Positions 9,806-19,872 of a DNA stretch of 64,000 bases are shown in pieces (the first letter of the stretch is position 1; each line of letters begins with the position of its first letter). Where the stretch lies: contig JAAPAO010000024.1 of assembly GCA_013115145.1 (NCBI GenBank), positions 1-64,000 of the forward strand. The letters run 5' to 3'. The stretch is from Perkinsus chesapeaki. Lineage: Eukaryota > Perkinsozoa > Perkinsida > Perkinsidae. The notes below the pieces were generated by a model that saw only the letters and a program-made list of their open reading frames with translations, was not told the origin of the DNA and did not search any database. The position numbers and the translations under genes were made by a program.

Positions 9806-12800
9806 GCTTCTAGAGGAGGAGGAGTCCTTGTCCAGTCTAATTCAACCACCACCTGGCAGCACCAAACCTCTGGTACTGCTGCTGATGGTGGTGGTAATGC
9901 TAGGCAGCCGCCAGTCGGGCGTTTTGCGGCTTATGACCCATGGAGGGGGAGATTCAGAGATCACAGATTGGGCGACACTGTGGACAAATCTGATGGTCAT
10001 GGCCTGCCCAGATCGGCATTCTCGTCGAGTTCAACGGATCCTTCACAGTTGGTGATAAACCAGATATCTGACCAGTTACAGGAGCTGTTAAAGCACACTG
10101 ATGTTGTTGGCATACATGCCTCTACTGGTTCTGGTAAAACTACTCAAGTACCCCAGATGTTGCTGGACTATGGTCGACGTATGAGAACTACTTATAGAGT
10201 GTTGGTTACTCAACCTAGAAGGGTTGCTACGTTATCGGTGGCTATGAAGGTTCGAGATGAAAGACAGAGGATTAAAGGCGACGAGAAATCGGTTGGTTAT
10301 ATGGTCCATAATATATCATCCTTACCAGCCCATCTCACAACGGTCGATTGTGGCTCTATCCTTTACTGCACTGAGGGTACATTACTGGCTAGAATGGGCC
10401 AACGTGATGGAGCTATGTTCAATGGCATGACGCATCTTATTCTGGATGAAGTGCACGAGAGGAGCGCTGAGTTGGATATCCTTTTGGGTGTGATGAGAGA
10501 GTATCTTTCTAGTGGTATGAAAGGCTTGAAGGTCATCCTTATGTCTGCCTCCGATTCTGTTGCTGATATTCTGGAGTATCTAAGCCCCGGTAGCGTGGCT
10601 CGTGGGAGCCTGCTCACTGTTAATGAGCAACTCTTTGATGTCCAAGAATATTATTTAGAAGAGACGGTGAAGCTGGTGGGATTCGAACCTCCGGCCTGGT
10701 CTGATATGTCCTCGGCTGCCAATGTAGGCGATCGTGTTAGCAATTGGGCGCCATTGGCAGCTACCGAGGAGGATATGGCTGAGGAGGCCCAGAGAGCCGG
10801 TCTGAAAAATTATGATGATGATGCTCTAGTTCAGAAGGCTCTACATTCACCGGCACTGGAGGCAAGTCGAATACCTACGGAACTGATAGAGAGTCTGCTT
10901 ATGTGGATTATTAATGATTGGACTGATAAGATGGAGGCTATGCACGCCAAGGCTGGTAAATCCCACTGTGCGGTACTTATATTTTTACCTGGTATGGGCT
11001 CTATTACCAAGATGATGAAATATCTTATGAAATCTTCACCGTGCGCTGCGACCTTCCGACAGCATTATTTTTTCATACCATTTCACAGAGTGACAGCTGG
11101 TAAGCATGCTGGCCAGCTATTCAGAAGGTTGGATAATAGAGTTCAAGGCCAGAAAATTAAATGTGTGTTGGCCACCAATGTGGCTGAGACAAGTTTGACT
11201 ATACCGGATTTGAGGTATGTTATTGATTGCTGTCGGCAGAAGGTTAAGATGTCAAGGCATCAATTGGAGGTCTGGTGGGCTGGAAGATTCAATTGTCTTC
11301 AACGTAGAGGACGAACTGGCCGTACCTGTAGTGGTATATGCTTTCATTTGGTACCTGAGAAGATGTTCCGTTTTGGTCTACCGGATCAGCTGGAGCCTTG
11401 TATTGCCCGAGAGCCATTGGACAGCATACTACTGCAGAGTTTATGTATATCGCAGGGCAGGTTTATGAGAGGCTTGGACGAGCTACTCAACTTCTATAGC
11501 AGGCTACCGTATGACCCACAACCTAGACGTGTCGTCCTTACAGCCTCGATGCTGAGGGAGGCAGGTGCGTTGGATAGGCAAGGTCTTCTTACTAATAGAG
11601 GAAAGATACTTGCGAGGTTACCTATATCACCAGTGCTGGGCTGTGGGCTACTATGTGCACGCGTGCTGTTCAATACTGGTACCTTTGAGGACGCCGTTGG
11701 ATTCTGGCTGGCTACTACTCTGCTACTTCTAATGGAACGTAGTGATATGTATGCCAGGACCGACATCGATCTAATCGACTCGGAGAGTGGTGACTGGGGA
11801 GATGACTCTGATGATGGTGCGTCAATCGCGACATCCTTGTCAAGGCCTCAGAAGCTGACTCCCAGCGAGATCGCCGCAGAGGTCCATTTCGGCGTTCAGC
11901 CACAGGAAGAACGTAGAGAGTCCCTTCTTAGCGATCATTTCGAGCAGCTGAGGTTCGAGATTGAATGGGAGCAGAAATGGCTTGAAGAGGGTCAACGATC
12001 CGCTCAGGCATTCGCTGGGCGTCGTCGACTGAGACATCAAGCACTCTCTGCGGTGTGGACGGATAGGGACCTTCTACTTGAATGGTTGGATGGCAACGGT
12101 TTGGTGCCCAAGAAGCACTTTGACTGGTTACAAGCCACTAAGAATGTTGTCCTGAAGGATGGTTGGGCTCCTAAAGATCTTGTATTCAATCACATAGTCG
12201 CTCTGGAGATGGTATTGGCTGCAGCTGCTGGGTCAGATTTATGCCAGTGTGATGCCGTTGGAGCCTTCAAGACCGTTGATCCCCCCTATAAGGTCGGTGA
12301 AGTGGGCCAGACAGTAAGACTGAGGCTATCGGAGAGCTCTATCCTTCATCTCTACCCTCAAATCAGCCCCGATGGACTCGGTTATGAGCACCTCCAGATC
12401 TTTACCTATTCAGGAAGGACCGATGGTCTGTGGGACAAGTACGATAGATGCATCGGCCGTATGGATTGTCTTACTCCAATGCTTCCGGCTTCCCTTGTGG
12501 TAGCCTCTACTGGTCGTCTACGTTACTCTCCCGGTGTTGGTCTCTACTTCTCGGATAGAGCCCTTATGGAAGACTGTGAAGGTCTTCAAATATTATGGCG
12601 TGTTAGAGAGGCGTTTGGTGAGGCTATGGATATGGTTGCTGAGCAATGGCTAGACCGTCTGGATAATAGGCGTGATAGTATGGAAGGCCGCAGTGGGTTT
12701 GAGAATCAATCCATCGATCGTGCTGCAAGAATGGCTATGGCAATTGGTGGTATTAAATCGCAACAGTTCAATAACAGCCTCGTTATTGAACCATGGTATG

Positions 12801-12808
12801 AAGATTAA
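9806..12808 (+). CDS. DEAH-box (DExH) RNA helicase
   Basis: A single long exon is open from 9761 to TAA 12806-12808, with no in-frame ATG before the helicase core, so a short 5' exon is needed. An acceptor near 9805 (CTAAC branch-like motif, then ATTGAG) and a donor at 9619-9624 (CAGTGAGT context) are candidates. The order of motifs is complete: I ASTGSGKTTQ, Ia TQPRRVATLSVA, II LDEVHERS (DEVH), III MSASD, then VLIFLPG, V LATNVAETSLTIPDL and VI QRRGRTGR. HA2/winged-helix and OB-fold regions follow (LARLPISPVLG; SESSILHLYPQISPDGLGYE). The DEVH box, SAS and DLRYVIDC suggest the DHX30/36/57 branch rather than a Prp2/16/22/43 splicing helicase. About 950 residues from the core; no introns within. 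Confidence 0.88.
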   Translation, partial: ASRGGGVLVQSNSTTTWQHQTSGTAADGGGNARQPPVGRFAAYDPWRGRFRDHRLGDTVDKSDGHGLPRSAFSSSSTDPSQLVINQISDQLQELLKHTDVVGIHASTGSGKTTQVPQMLLDYGRRMRTTYRVLVTQPRRVATLSVAMKVRDERQRIKGDEKSVGYMVHNISSLPAHLTTVDCGSILYCTEGTLLARMGQRDGAMFNGMTHLILDEVHERSAELDILLGVMREYLSSGMKGLKVILMSASDSVADILEYLSPGSVARGSLLTVNEQLFDVQEYYLEETVKLVGFEPPAWSDMSSAANVGDRVSNWAPLAATEEDMAEEAQRAGLKNYDDDALVQKALHSPALEASRIPTELIESLLMWIINDWTDKMEAMHAKAGKSHCAVLIFLPGMGSITKMMKYLMKSSPCAATFRQHYFFIPFHRVTAGKHAGQLFRRLDNRVQGQKIKCVLATNVAETSLTIPDLRYVIDCCRQKVKMSRHQLEVWWAGRFNCLQRRGRTGRTCSGICFHLVPEKMFRFGLPDQLEPCIAREPLDSILLQSLCISQGRFMRGLDELLNFYSRLPYDPQPRRVVLTASMLREAGALDRQGLLTNRGKILARLPISPVLGCGLLCARVLFNTGTFEDAVGFWLATTLLLLMERSDMYARTDIDLIDSESGDWGDDSDDGASIATSLSRPQKLTPSEIAAEVHFGVQPQEERRESLLSDHFEQLRFEIEWEQKWLEEGQRSAQAFAGRRRLRHQALSAVWTDRDLLLEWLDGNGLVPKKHFDWLQATKNVVLKDGWAPKDLVFNHIVALEMVLAAAAGSDLCQCDAVGAFKTVDPPYKVGEVGQTVRLRLSESSILHLYPQISPDGLGYEHLQIFTYSGRTDGLWDKYDRCIGRMDCLTPMLPASLVVASTGRLRYSPGVGLYFSDRALMEDCEGLQILWRVREAFGEAMDMVAEQWLDRLDNRRDSMEGRSGFENQSIDRAARMAMAIGGIKSQQFNNSLVIEPWYED

Positions 12809-13208
12809 GGAGACAAAGGCTTCTGCTGCTTGTAGTAGTAGAAGGGGGGTTTACCTTCATTGAGATGATATTCAATAATATAGTGTGAATCCTAAGTGAT
12901 AATAATTATGATATTATAGTTTACTACTTGTTGAGTTTCTTGAAGTGGCAGGGGAGGGGGATGGCTTAATAGTACATTACCAATACGCCTACCATTAGTA
13001 ATAATGATTGTACGAATACATCCTACCTGTCATAGGGCCATAGTACAATAGATACTCCTTATCATTGGACTGCCTTTTACTGTATTATTATATCCTTTAG
13101 TTCGGCCCTTCGATTAGCTGTATGATGTTAATGTATTACGATGTATGATCAGTCCTATGTTGCTCTAGTTTTATTCTTGATGCCAAGTAATGGTATTCTC
13201 TTTACAAG
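12809..13208. other. Spacer after helicase
   Basis: About 400 bp of AT-rich sequence with no gene I can support. It ends with GGTATTCTCTTTACAAG, a good acceptor that opens the small exon pair below. Confidence 0.5.
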
Positions 13209-13453
13209 ATCTTATACCATCCTCCTCTCCTCGAAGCCTTCATGCTAGTTCTAGGCTACCACCAATGGAGATAGATACTGCGGAGGAGGCATTATTAAGA
13301 GCATCATCACAGTAGTAAGATAGTATCATAGATAGCCATGCTGCTTTCAGGAGCGATATAGAAGGCGGTGTGGCTGCGGCTAGGGTGCATTTAATACCGG
13401 ATAATGAAGATGAGGAGGAGAGCAGCAGCGGCTGGTGGGCTGCAGCTATGTAA
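13209..13453 (+). CDS. Last two exons of a small unrecognised gene
   Basis: Exon 13209-13311 and exon 13351-13453 are separated by a 39-nt GT-AG intron (13312-13350). The joined frame reads LIPSSSPRSLHASSRLPP, MEIDTAEEALLRASSQ, SDIEGGVAAARVHLIPD, NEDEEESSSGWWAAAM, then TAA. The intron removes an in-frame stop, which supports the splice. It is acidic, Ser-rich and probably disordered. The 5' end is uncertain: translation could begin at the internal ATG 13255 or in an upstream exon before the acceptor at 13208. No family recognised. Confidence 0.4.
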
Positions 13454-13752
13454 TACGGGGGGGTGTTATGGGTAGACTCTTCATTATTGCATTTCATGTA
13501 GTAGAGGAGGGGCCAGTAACGGTACTTCAAGGCAGCCCAGTCTTGGGCTCCTGGAGAATCCATTGGGAAATATATCAGACGTTGGTTAGCTTAGCGTATC
13601 TTTATAATATAAGGAATATATGAACCATATTAACAACTTCCTATAGAGCCAGTCAGTTTTTATTATATAATGTTCAACTGGGATAATGGCAAAGTTGTCG
13701 CTGATTCCTTTACGATGCGACTTTAACGGTGACTTGTGCCGCTACTTAATCT

Positions 13753-13776
13753 CCTGTCGTAGTATACTACGACAGG
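13753..13776. repeat. Perfect 24-bp palindrome
   Basis: CCTGTCGTAGTA is followed at once by its exact reverse complement, giving 12-bp arms with no loop. It lies in the spacer upstream of the 162-residue membrane protein gene, 3 bp from a second palindrome. Confidence 0.9.
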
Positions 13777-13779
13777 ACG

Positions 13780-13813
13780 GTATGCACATTCCTACTAGTA
13801 GGAATGTGCATAC
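13780..13813. repeat. Perfect 34-bp palindrome
   Basis: GTATGCACATTCCTACT is followed by its exact reverse complement, giving 17-bp arms with no loop. It is unrelated in sequence to the palindrome 3 bp to its left. It could extrude as a cruciform, act as a terminator-like or boundary element, or be a miniature mobile-element remnant; none is shown. Confidence 0.9.
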
Positions 13814-13937
13814 GATCCTTTCATAGGCTGCCATTGTATGATTGATTTTGTCTTTAGATTCAAGCGTTCAATACCATTAGTTTTTCGTCCTCCTACTTGG
13901 TACTTTGGTATAGTACTACCAGTTTTTTATATGGGCT

Positions 13938-14509
13938 ATGCCTCGGCGGCCAGTGTTCATATGGGCAGCAATCCCAAAGAGTATTACTACTACCATCCCT
14001 CCTACTACTACTAGATTTATTAGGATATCCCCACATGCTTTCGATGCTCTATTATCGCTCTTACTGGGTGTGGGCCTGTATTCGGCAGGGAAGATAAAAG
14101 ATAGGCTTAACACAGTCAGCACTTGGCTGTTGTTCGGTCTATTCGCTACTGTAATAAAGTATAACCCCCCTATGCGTCCTATGCCCCCTTCAGTTGAGTA
14201 CCGTATCATGCACACTTTTCCAAGAGATAGTCGGCACTCGTATGACCCTATCATTGAAGAGTATAACCCATTGGAGGCTGCTACAGTGGATAGCTGCTAC
14301 CATACTATCATCCGCTGTAGTGTGGTGTCTCTGGCTTCATGTAGTAACATGCCACATTAGCCAAGGCATTCCTCTTATTGCAGGTACTATTTGCCATTCG
14401 TGGCCGATATCTAGCACAGTTCATAGTAGCCGTTACAGGGGCATTTATAGCAATTGTAATATTACCCTACTTACCCCTCTTAACACCCCCCCCTATCAGA
14501 CCTTTTTAA
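13938..14509 (+). CDS. Four-span small membrane protein, 162 residues
   Basis: Three exons, 13938-14150, 14194-14343 and 14384-14509 (213+150+126 nt), give exactly 162 codons plus TAA. Introns are 43 and 40 nt, GT-AG, with pyrimidine-rich acceptors. The spliced frame alternates between reading frames that individually look like chance frames. Starting MPRRPVFIWAAIP, it has hydrophobic segments at about residues 35-47 (LLSLLLGVGLYSA), 60-76 (TWLLFGLFATLSTVSC), 105-127 (IAATILSSAVVWCLWLHV, VLFAI) and 133-152 (FIVAVTGAFIAIVILPYL), and ends TPPPIRPF. No family recognised; not obviously related to the pair at 7.1-7.8 kb. Confidence 0.65.
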
Positions 14510-15040
14510 CACTTGTAGCCGAGCCGACATCAGACGGGCTCCACCTTCATCATTGGTTCACTGCATATCTGATGGCTATGATGTAAGCTCCTTCTTTCCC
14601 TTGCACCTATGTGGTGCATCGCTCCGCTTTTTTTAGTTGTCGTGAACCTAAGAGCCGCATAAGCTTCGCCTGGCAGTCCCTCTTTGTTGGTATATGGCTG
14701 CATGGCGCCAGCGTTTGGGGGGTAATAGCTATTATCCTTTCGTCTCCACAGCTGCTGTTTCTTTCCCTTCAGATTGACAGTATGTGGAATAAGCGTCCTC
14801 CTTGGCCGCCGTGGTCTGCTGTTACGAACAGTACGGCCCTCCCATTGCCAAGCCTTCATCATAATGCAAATTCTCTGTTCGTTTAGTAAACTATTGCTGG
14901 ACTTACACGTTGACGAGCTACTTTTTTGTAACCTACTAGCACTAATCTTCATACCGTATTCGTCTTTTGTTAAGTTGAAATTAATATATTCCCTTTTAGT
15001 TCGGTAACAGTACTTCTCCTCCGTTACTGAGGTTGCTTCT
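14510..15040. other. Unresolved stretch with competing open frames
   Basis: Two readings compete. On the plus strand, hydrophobic exon-like segments (LFVGIWLHGASVWGVIAII) and an acceptor ending CGTCTCCACAG near 14751 suggest a small membrane gene whose start and end I cannot connect. On the minus strand, one frame (15123-14530) stays open for 197 codons but is antisense to those segments and overlaps the first auxilin exon. Its composition (Lys/Arg/Ser-rich, no motif) looks like the shadow of a hydrophobic plus-strand frame. I support neither strongly. Confidence 0.3.
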
Positions 15041-17117
15041 ATGACTTCAATATTCTCCCGTAAGAACCTTGAGTCCATGTCTCGAGGACTCGAGCAGGCC
15101 AGTCGCTTCATGCATGTAAGCATTCTGAATATGGCTTCTTATGTGGCTCGTTACACTCTAGGGGCATGTGTTAATCATTATGTCGTATTATCATTGTCCG
15201 TCGGAAATGTTGATATTACCCTTTGAAGGGTATCATTAAGTATGCTAACGCTGTCTTATTATCCACTGTACTGAGGTACACTACTCCACACTTTAAGGGG
15301 CAAAGGAGTGGTTTAATAGTATATACTATTGTGTAGTATGTGACGGTAGAGCTACTGTATTGCCTTTCATTACCAAAACTCCGCCTGTTGGTTCCTTATC
15401 CAATAGCCTCTTCGTTTTAGGATAAAGTACGTGAAGCAGTATCAGGTGACGCAGTTCCTCGTCGAGGTAATAGCCAATGCTTTACCTTACATACTTTCGT
15501 ATCACCTTTAGATTCTCAATATGGTGCTGGAGAGTTTGCCGCTTCGTCATCGTCCACATTCGTACATTATTTGGTTGTTGATTCTGACCGTGAAGGTCCC
15601 ATGGACAAGTACAATATGTAAGCTCTTTCGGTCGTCCTTTTTGTTCATGTCGTCTCCCACATAGGTTCGTAATGCCTTGCGAGTCCTTCGATCTCACCGT
15701 TGGTGCTGTTAAGGACAGCTTCCCAGTCAATCCGGCCTTCTTCCGGTCCGAGGCATTCGCCTTCCGTTTCCGGTGCAATGATGAGCATTTTGATGATTAT
15801 GTTTGGTTGGACATGACCGATGAGTTCAACAACATTCGTCCACCGATGTAGGTCTGTCGAACAGCATCTTCTTACTAAGAAGATGTAGGTGACTACTGTA
15901 GGTCTGTACGATAAAACTCCTAAGAAGCTCTTAGCGGTTTTATCGTACAGTAACGACTGCTGCCTATCGTACTTTCCCGTGAAGCTGGCGCAGGTGTAGC
16001 TTAGGTACCGCGGCGATGTCTGGGTGAAGGCACTCCCAGTCAAACCTTATCGGCTGCCCGAGGACGACTTTTACTATGAAGAAGATCCACGGGTAGGAAT
16101 GCGTAAGTTTACTGAGTATCATGTGACTTGACAGGTTGAAGCTGCTGTAGTTGCTTATAGGGAACGATATAGCGCGCAGTCGACACCAGAGCATCGGCCG
16201 AAGAGGAAAGCTGCACCACATTCAAGTAGAGCATTTCTGGCTCATAGCAGAACACCGGATCATTGTTAGGGCCTAACTCGATGCCTCCAAGTAGTGGCAG
16301 CCATCAGCCTCGGCCAGCAGCCGGTGCAGATTTAATGGACCTTGGGGGGAACAGCGGCGGTCATGCTAACCATCGAACAGGTGAGTGCTTGGGCCACAAG
16401 ACTTGGTCGTACGGCGTCCTCTTAGTGTCCAATCCACCCTTGAGCTCGAGTTCATATTCTGGAATTGCCGGACGGGGAGTAACTGCCACTGCGACACCAC
16501 AAGTGAGAGCAGAGGACCTTGATAGGGAGGCGCTGAAGGCGGCCAGGCTCAAGGCAAAGGAGGAACGGATACGTGCCAAGCACGTATGTGTAGCGGTTCC
16601 GCGTTCTGAGTTGTGTATGGACTTAGCAGGAGGAGTTTACAGCACGGCAACGTGAGGAGGCAAATAAAAGAGAAGCCAAACTCGAGGCGCAGACTAGGCT
16701 AGCTGATGAGCTCGACCATTGGGCTTATACCGAACAGGTTGGCCAAGTGACCGATATGACCGATGAAATCAACTCGTTCGCTTCCTCAGGGGCAGCCAAA
16801 GGATATCCGTACGCTCCTGGCAAACATGGATGAAGTTCTATGGCCAAACTCGGGCTGGACTTCAGTCAGCGCGGGTAGGCTCGAGTCGGCCTGTCGTTTG
16901 AGAGTATGTATCTCAGGCGAATTGATGGTGAATACTGCGGCCGTTAAGAAGGCGTATAGAAAAGCAATCATTCTTTGCCATCCAGACAGGTGAGCGATAA
17001 TTGAGTCTCGATGTTTATGGCTTCTGATGTGCCAGACATCAAAGTGCCTCTGCAGATGAGCAGTACAGGGCGGATAGGATTTTCAACGCCCTCAACGAGG
17101 CCTTTAAGCGTCAGTAG
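15041..17117 (+). CDS. Auxilin-type J-domain protein
   Basis: Clathrin-uncoating cofactor type: a C-terminal J domain recruits Hsp70 to clathrin coats. The start is ATG 15041 (MTSIFSRKNLESMSRGLEQ). Exons placed with consistent phase include 15041-15115, 15162-15229, 15421-15466, 15512-15617, 15665-15847, 16005-16092, 16135-16225, 16270-16380, 16426-16583, 16630-16737, 16790-16874, 16917-16989 and 17036-17117; the exons between 15276 and 15420 are less certain. The end shows the auxilin form of the J domain: LLANMDEVLWPNSGW, then VKKAYRKAIILCHPDR (HPD present) and RADRIFNALNEAFKRQ. A charged coiled coil precedes it (DLDREALKAARLKAKEERIR...). ADLMDLGG in the middle resembles a clathrin-box-like motif. 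Introns are 42-52 nt except 15848-16004 (157 nt), which holds two hairpins. The N-terminal ~250 residues match nothing I recognise. Confidence 0.82.
15865..15885. repeat. Intronic hairpin, 10-bp arms
   Basis: CATCTTCTTA-C-TAAGAAGATG is a perfect inverted repeat with a 1-nt centre, inside the oversized auxilin intron 15848-16004. It is flanked by two direct copies of GTAGGTCTGT (15848-15857 and 15898-15907), the first being the intron donor itself. Confidence 0.85.
15904..15950. repeat. Intronic hairpin, 14-bp arms
   Basis: CTGTACGATAAAAC at 15904-15917 pairs exactly with GTTTTATCGTACAG at 15937-15950. The loop contains its own short inverted repeat (CTAAGA/TCTTAG). It shares the auxilin intron with the previous hairpin. 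Confidence 0.88.
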
Positions 17118-17274
17118 ATAGCCTGTTTACTTATTTCTATGTATCTGATATCGCCACTGTGTACATATGATGTTTTGAGTTGTAAGTAACCAGCTGTAGC
17201 TCCTGCAAGTAACGCAGTCCATTGCAAAGCAGTGCGCGGGCCGCAGAAACTGCTTTCCGTCGAGTCGATAAGAA

Positions 17275-17346
17275 TGGACGTGCCGGGAATTGAACCCGGG
17301 TCCTTCTGCATGCGAAGCAGACGTGATACCCCTACACCACACGCCC
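17275..17346 (-). tRNA. tRNA-Ala (anticodon CGC)
   Basis: A complete 72-nt cloverleaf on the minus strand. The acceptor stem GGGCGTG/CACGTCC has the G3:U70 alanine identity pair and discriminator A. The D arm is GTG...CAC, the anticodon stem TCTGC/GCAGA with loop TTCGCAT (anticodon CGC), and the T stem CCGGG/CCCGG with loop TTCAATT. There is no intron. It lies in the spacer downstream of the auxilin gene. Confidence 0.93.
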
Positions 17347-17939
17347 TGTGAGTAACTCGGTATTCCGGAAGGGCTCGAGGACTAGCGGATGAACCTCTCC
17401 AGCAGGTGATCAGAATGTCTTGTCTGCCGAAGTTTTCGGCCCCAAAATATAAATCCATCCGCGCATCCTTTTGAGTGATGTCTAGTCGAAGAAGGATCAA
17501 CTACATGACTTGCGATTGGTGCTAGTAGCGAAGTAGTTCGATGCAGGCCACGACGGTCATACCGCAGTGATTTCTCTGAAGCTGTATTAGCTCCGTCAGC
17601 TACATTCCCGATTTCACCAGTCTATTTCTGCGCCTATAGTTGTGGCACATGCCACCATTCGTGCGGCCGAGACTCATGACTGAGCTTTTCCTGTGGGAAC
17701 TTCGGTCACGATTATCAATTGATTTCATATGCCTTCTGCAAGACACGCTACGAAGAGGTCCATTGGTGCTTCGTCCGCTCAGAAGTTTATAACGGCAGCT
17801 CACTAGTAGCCAGCTTTCATATTAACAGCGTGCAATTTGCGTCTTCATAATCCTCAGCTTCGTTGTGGAGTATTTCAAGGATAACACTTCTGAAGTCAAA
17901 CGCGGGGATCATTCAAGAAACAACCATCACAGAAACACA
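17347..17939. other. Spacer, no supported gene
   Basis: About 590 bp between the tRNA and the 3' end of the minus-strand gene at 17940. A plus-strand stretch around 17500-17670 reads as a Ser/Arg/Cys-containing peptide with no start or family match. I do not call it. Confidence 0.4.
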
Positions 17940-19300
17940 TTAGTATTGTGTATCAATTTCATGTCGCCAATCAAGCACGAAATCAACAGAAAAGGGGAAA
18001 CAATCAACCTGGCTCTCCAGCGATCTCCTGAACGTTGCGAGGGCGTCGCTGGAGTCCGCCGCACAGGCAGCGTACATGGCTGCGAGGACCTGCTCCAAAA
18101 AGTGTGCACAGATAAACTGGAGGCTTAGGTGTTACCCTTCGTTCCATTCCGCTCTGCGAGAATACGTTGATGACCATTCGTCCACTGGGGTCTTCATCTT
18201 CGGAGATGGCTTCCCGAATTAAGGGTATTGCATTAAGTGTCCGCAGAATATGTAGCGGCATTGCCTCCAGAAGCTGCTCTTTGTCGAAACAGAGTAAGGC
18301 CCTATGGACAGGTCACATCGCAATTTCAGAGAGGGCTTTACCTCATTAGAGTAGCCGGACTGCTGCGTTCTAGCAACTGAGTGTCGATTCTTCCGAGAAC
18401 CTTAGCGAGCTGCGTCTCATTGAGGAGGAGGCAAGCAGGTGATGAATGAATTAATGTCAATATTAATTGGACCTCGAACCTCTGAGTGATCGATGGCCGC
18501 GACAATATAGCAACTAAGCCCATCAAGTAGGATAATGCTCCTCCGTCTGCCGTAGCTACCTCTACATCGCTGATCCACCGCTACATCATGGATATCCAGT
18601 CGCCTAAGTGATCTGGCCAACAGTGCCTTCTGCTGCCATGCACCATTAACCGCATGTTCAACGGCCGAACCAATGCTTGCCATGGCCGTCCGCTGTAGGG
18701 AGTCAGAATAGTAAGTTGCAATTCTCGCTAAGATTTGTAAAGGAGGTTGGACTGACTTTATCGCTTCTGCCATAGGTTGCCAAATGGTATCCACGAATGA
18801 CTGCAAGCACTCTATCCTAAGGGCAGGCGGCAATGGCGGGGAAAGGTTGAGCGTGCATTTCACTACTGATCAGGATCCACTATCCTAGATCTGGTCATCC
18901 TTTGCTCTAACATACCAATACATCTCGCTGTCTTTGTAAGGCTTGTGAGGTCCGGAGCATTACTAAGCTCTCTCACTGCCTCCTGACATAGTTCGACCAA
19001 CTCTTTGGAAGTGTGTCTGCAAAAAGCAGACAGTAAATCGACATGAGCGTCCTAGGTCGACGAGACCTTTTGGAAATTTTCCCAACTTGTGTGATTGTCC
19101 CGCCTGTTTTACTGGTCTACCAGCTCACGCATGGCTATAGTTGAGCAGTTTCATACATTCTTCATTCGAACATTTTATAATAATACGATCCACTATGATG
19201 ATGAATTCCGAAATGGCTGCGTCCATAATCATCGTTGTCTTCAGCGACTGGCTGCTTCTACTACAGTACATGACGAGGTTCATCCGATAAAGTAGACTAT
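17940..19300 (-). CDS. Unrecognised multi-exon helical protein
   Basis: The 3' part is firm. Exon 18301-18136 joins exon 18089-17940 across a 46-nt intron, and a 40-nt intron (18341-18302) precedes it, all in phase to TAA at 17942-17940. The protein there reads LLCFDKEQLLEAMPLHILRT, IREAISEDEDPSGRM, VFSQSGMERR, VLAAMYAACAADSSDALATF and RRSLESQVDC. Upstream, 18863-18460 encodes a long helical exon (LQSFVDTIWQPMAEAIKSVQ, QILARIATYYSDSLQRTAMA), and 19019-18890 another (KELVELCQEAVREL, LTSLTKTARCIGMLEQRM) behind the acceptor CTGCTTTTTGCAG. The 5' end near 19.3 kb is unresolved. It is Leu/Ala-rich like alpha-solenoid or FAST/RAP-type proteins, but I see no diagnostic motif. Confidence 0.55.
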
Positions 19301-19836
19301 GAGCCACTATATGGGTGGATAGGACAACACTACCAACGAGTTCACGAGAAGGTTTATCGATTTAACACAGATGACACTGTGTTCTTCATAATGATATTCC
19401 CCTAGACTCCACCATAGATCCAAAAACCCTATCTACCTGCATATAAATAATCTTTTAGCAGGTAGTGTCTCTTCACTAACTGCAGCGACAAGCCTTGCCA
19501 AGGCTGGTCGTGTGGCTGACGTGGCAACGTGAGGATTCAACATTGCGCCGATGTCGATGGAACAACCGTAGCTAAATCGGGCCAAATCGATCAAATTTGC
19601 GCAGCTCAAAAATCCGTTATATGCACGCGTGGGGGTTTTCTCGAGAGTCGCATTCTCCCCAGAGTGGTTCCTAATTAAGCTATCCTATCTTGTCGTTTAC
19701 CCATCCTAGTGTGGTATAAGGTGAGCCTCCTTGTATTGAACTTCCGCTGTGAAATCGATACCATTTTTTACAATTTTCTCCGGCGCGTTTCACTAGCGTT
19801 AGATCATGTGTCTTCCTCTCTGTGGATGAATTGTAT

Positions 19837-19850
19837 CTGTTGGTGTTCAG
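19837..19850 (+). promoter_or_regulatory. Acceptor upstream of EF-2 start
   Basis: TCTGTTGGTGTTCAG ends 22 nt before the EF-2 ATG. With no upstream coding exon it is a likely trans-splice acceptor. An inverted repeat (CTACCTGC...GCAGGTAG, 19432-19464) encloses the TATA-like ATATAAATAA further upstream. Confidence 0.45.
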
Positions 19851-19872
19851 TTCCAAAGGACCTCTTGCCAAA

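Noticed and set aside
10676-10692. B-box-like GGGATTCGAACCTCC on the plus strand
   Set aside because: It lies in the uninterrupted helicase coding frame with no tRNA-like folding around it; a chance match unlike the intronic cases.
17127-17500. Minus-strand frames of 71 and 129 codons
   Set aside because: They run through the tRNA-Ala gene, whose complete cloverleaf and identity elements are the better explanation.
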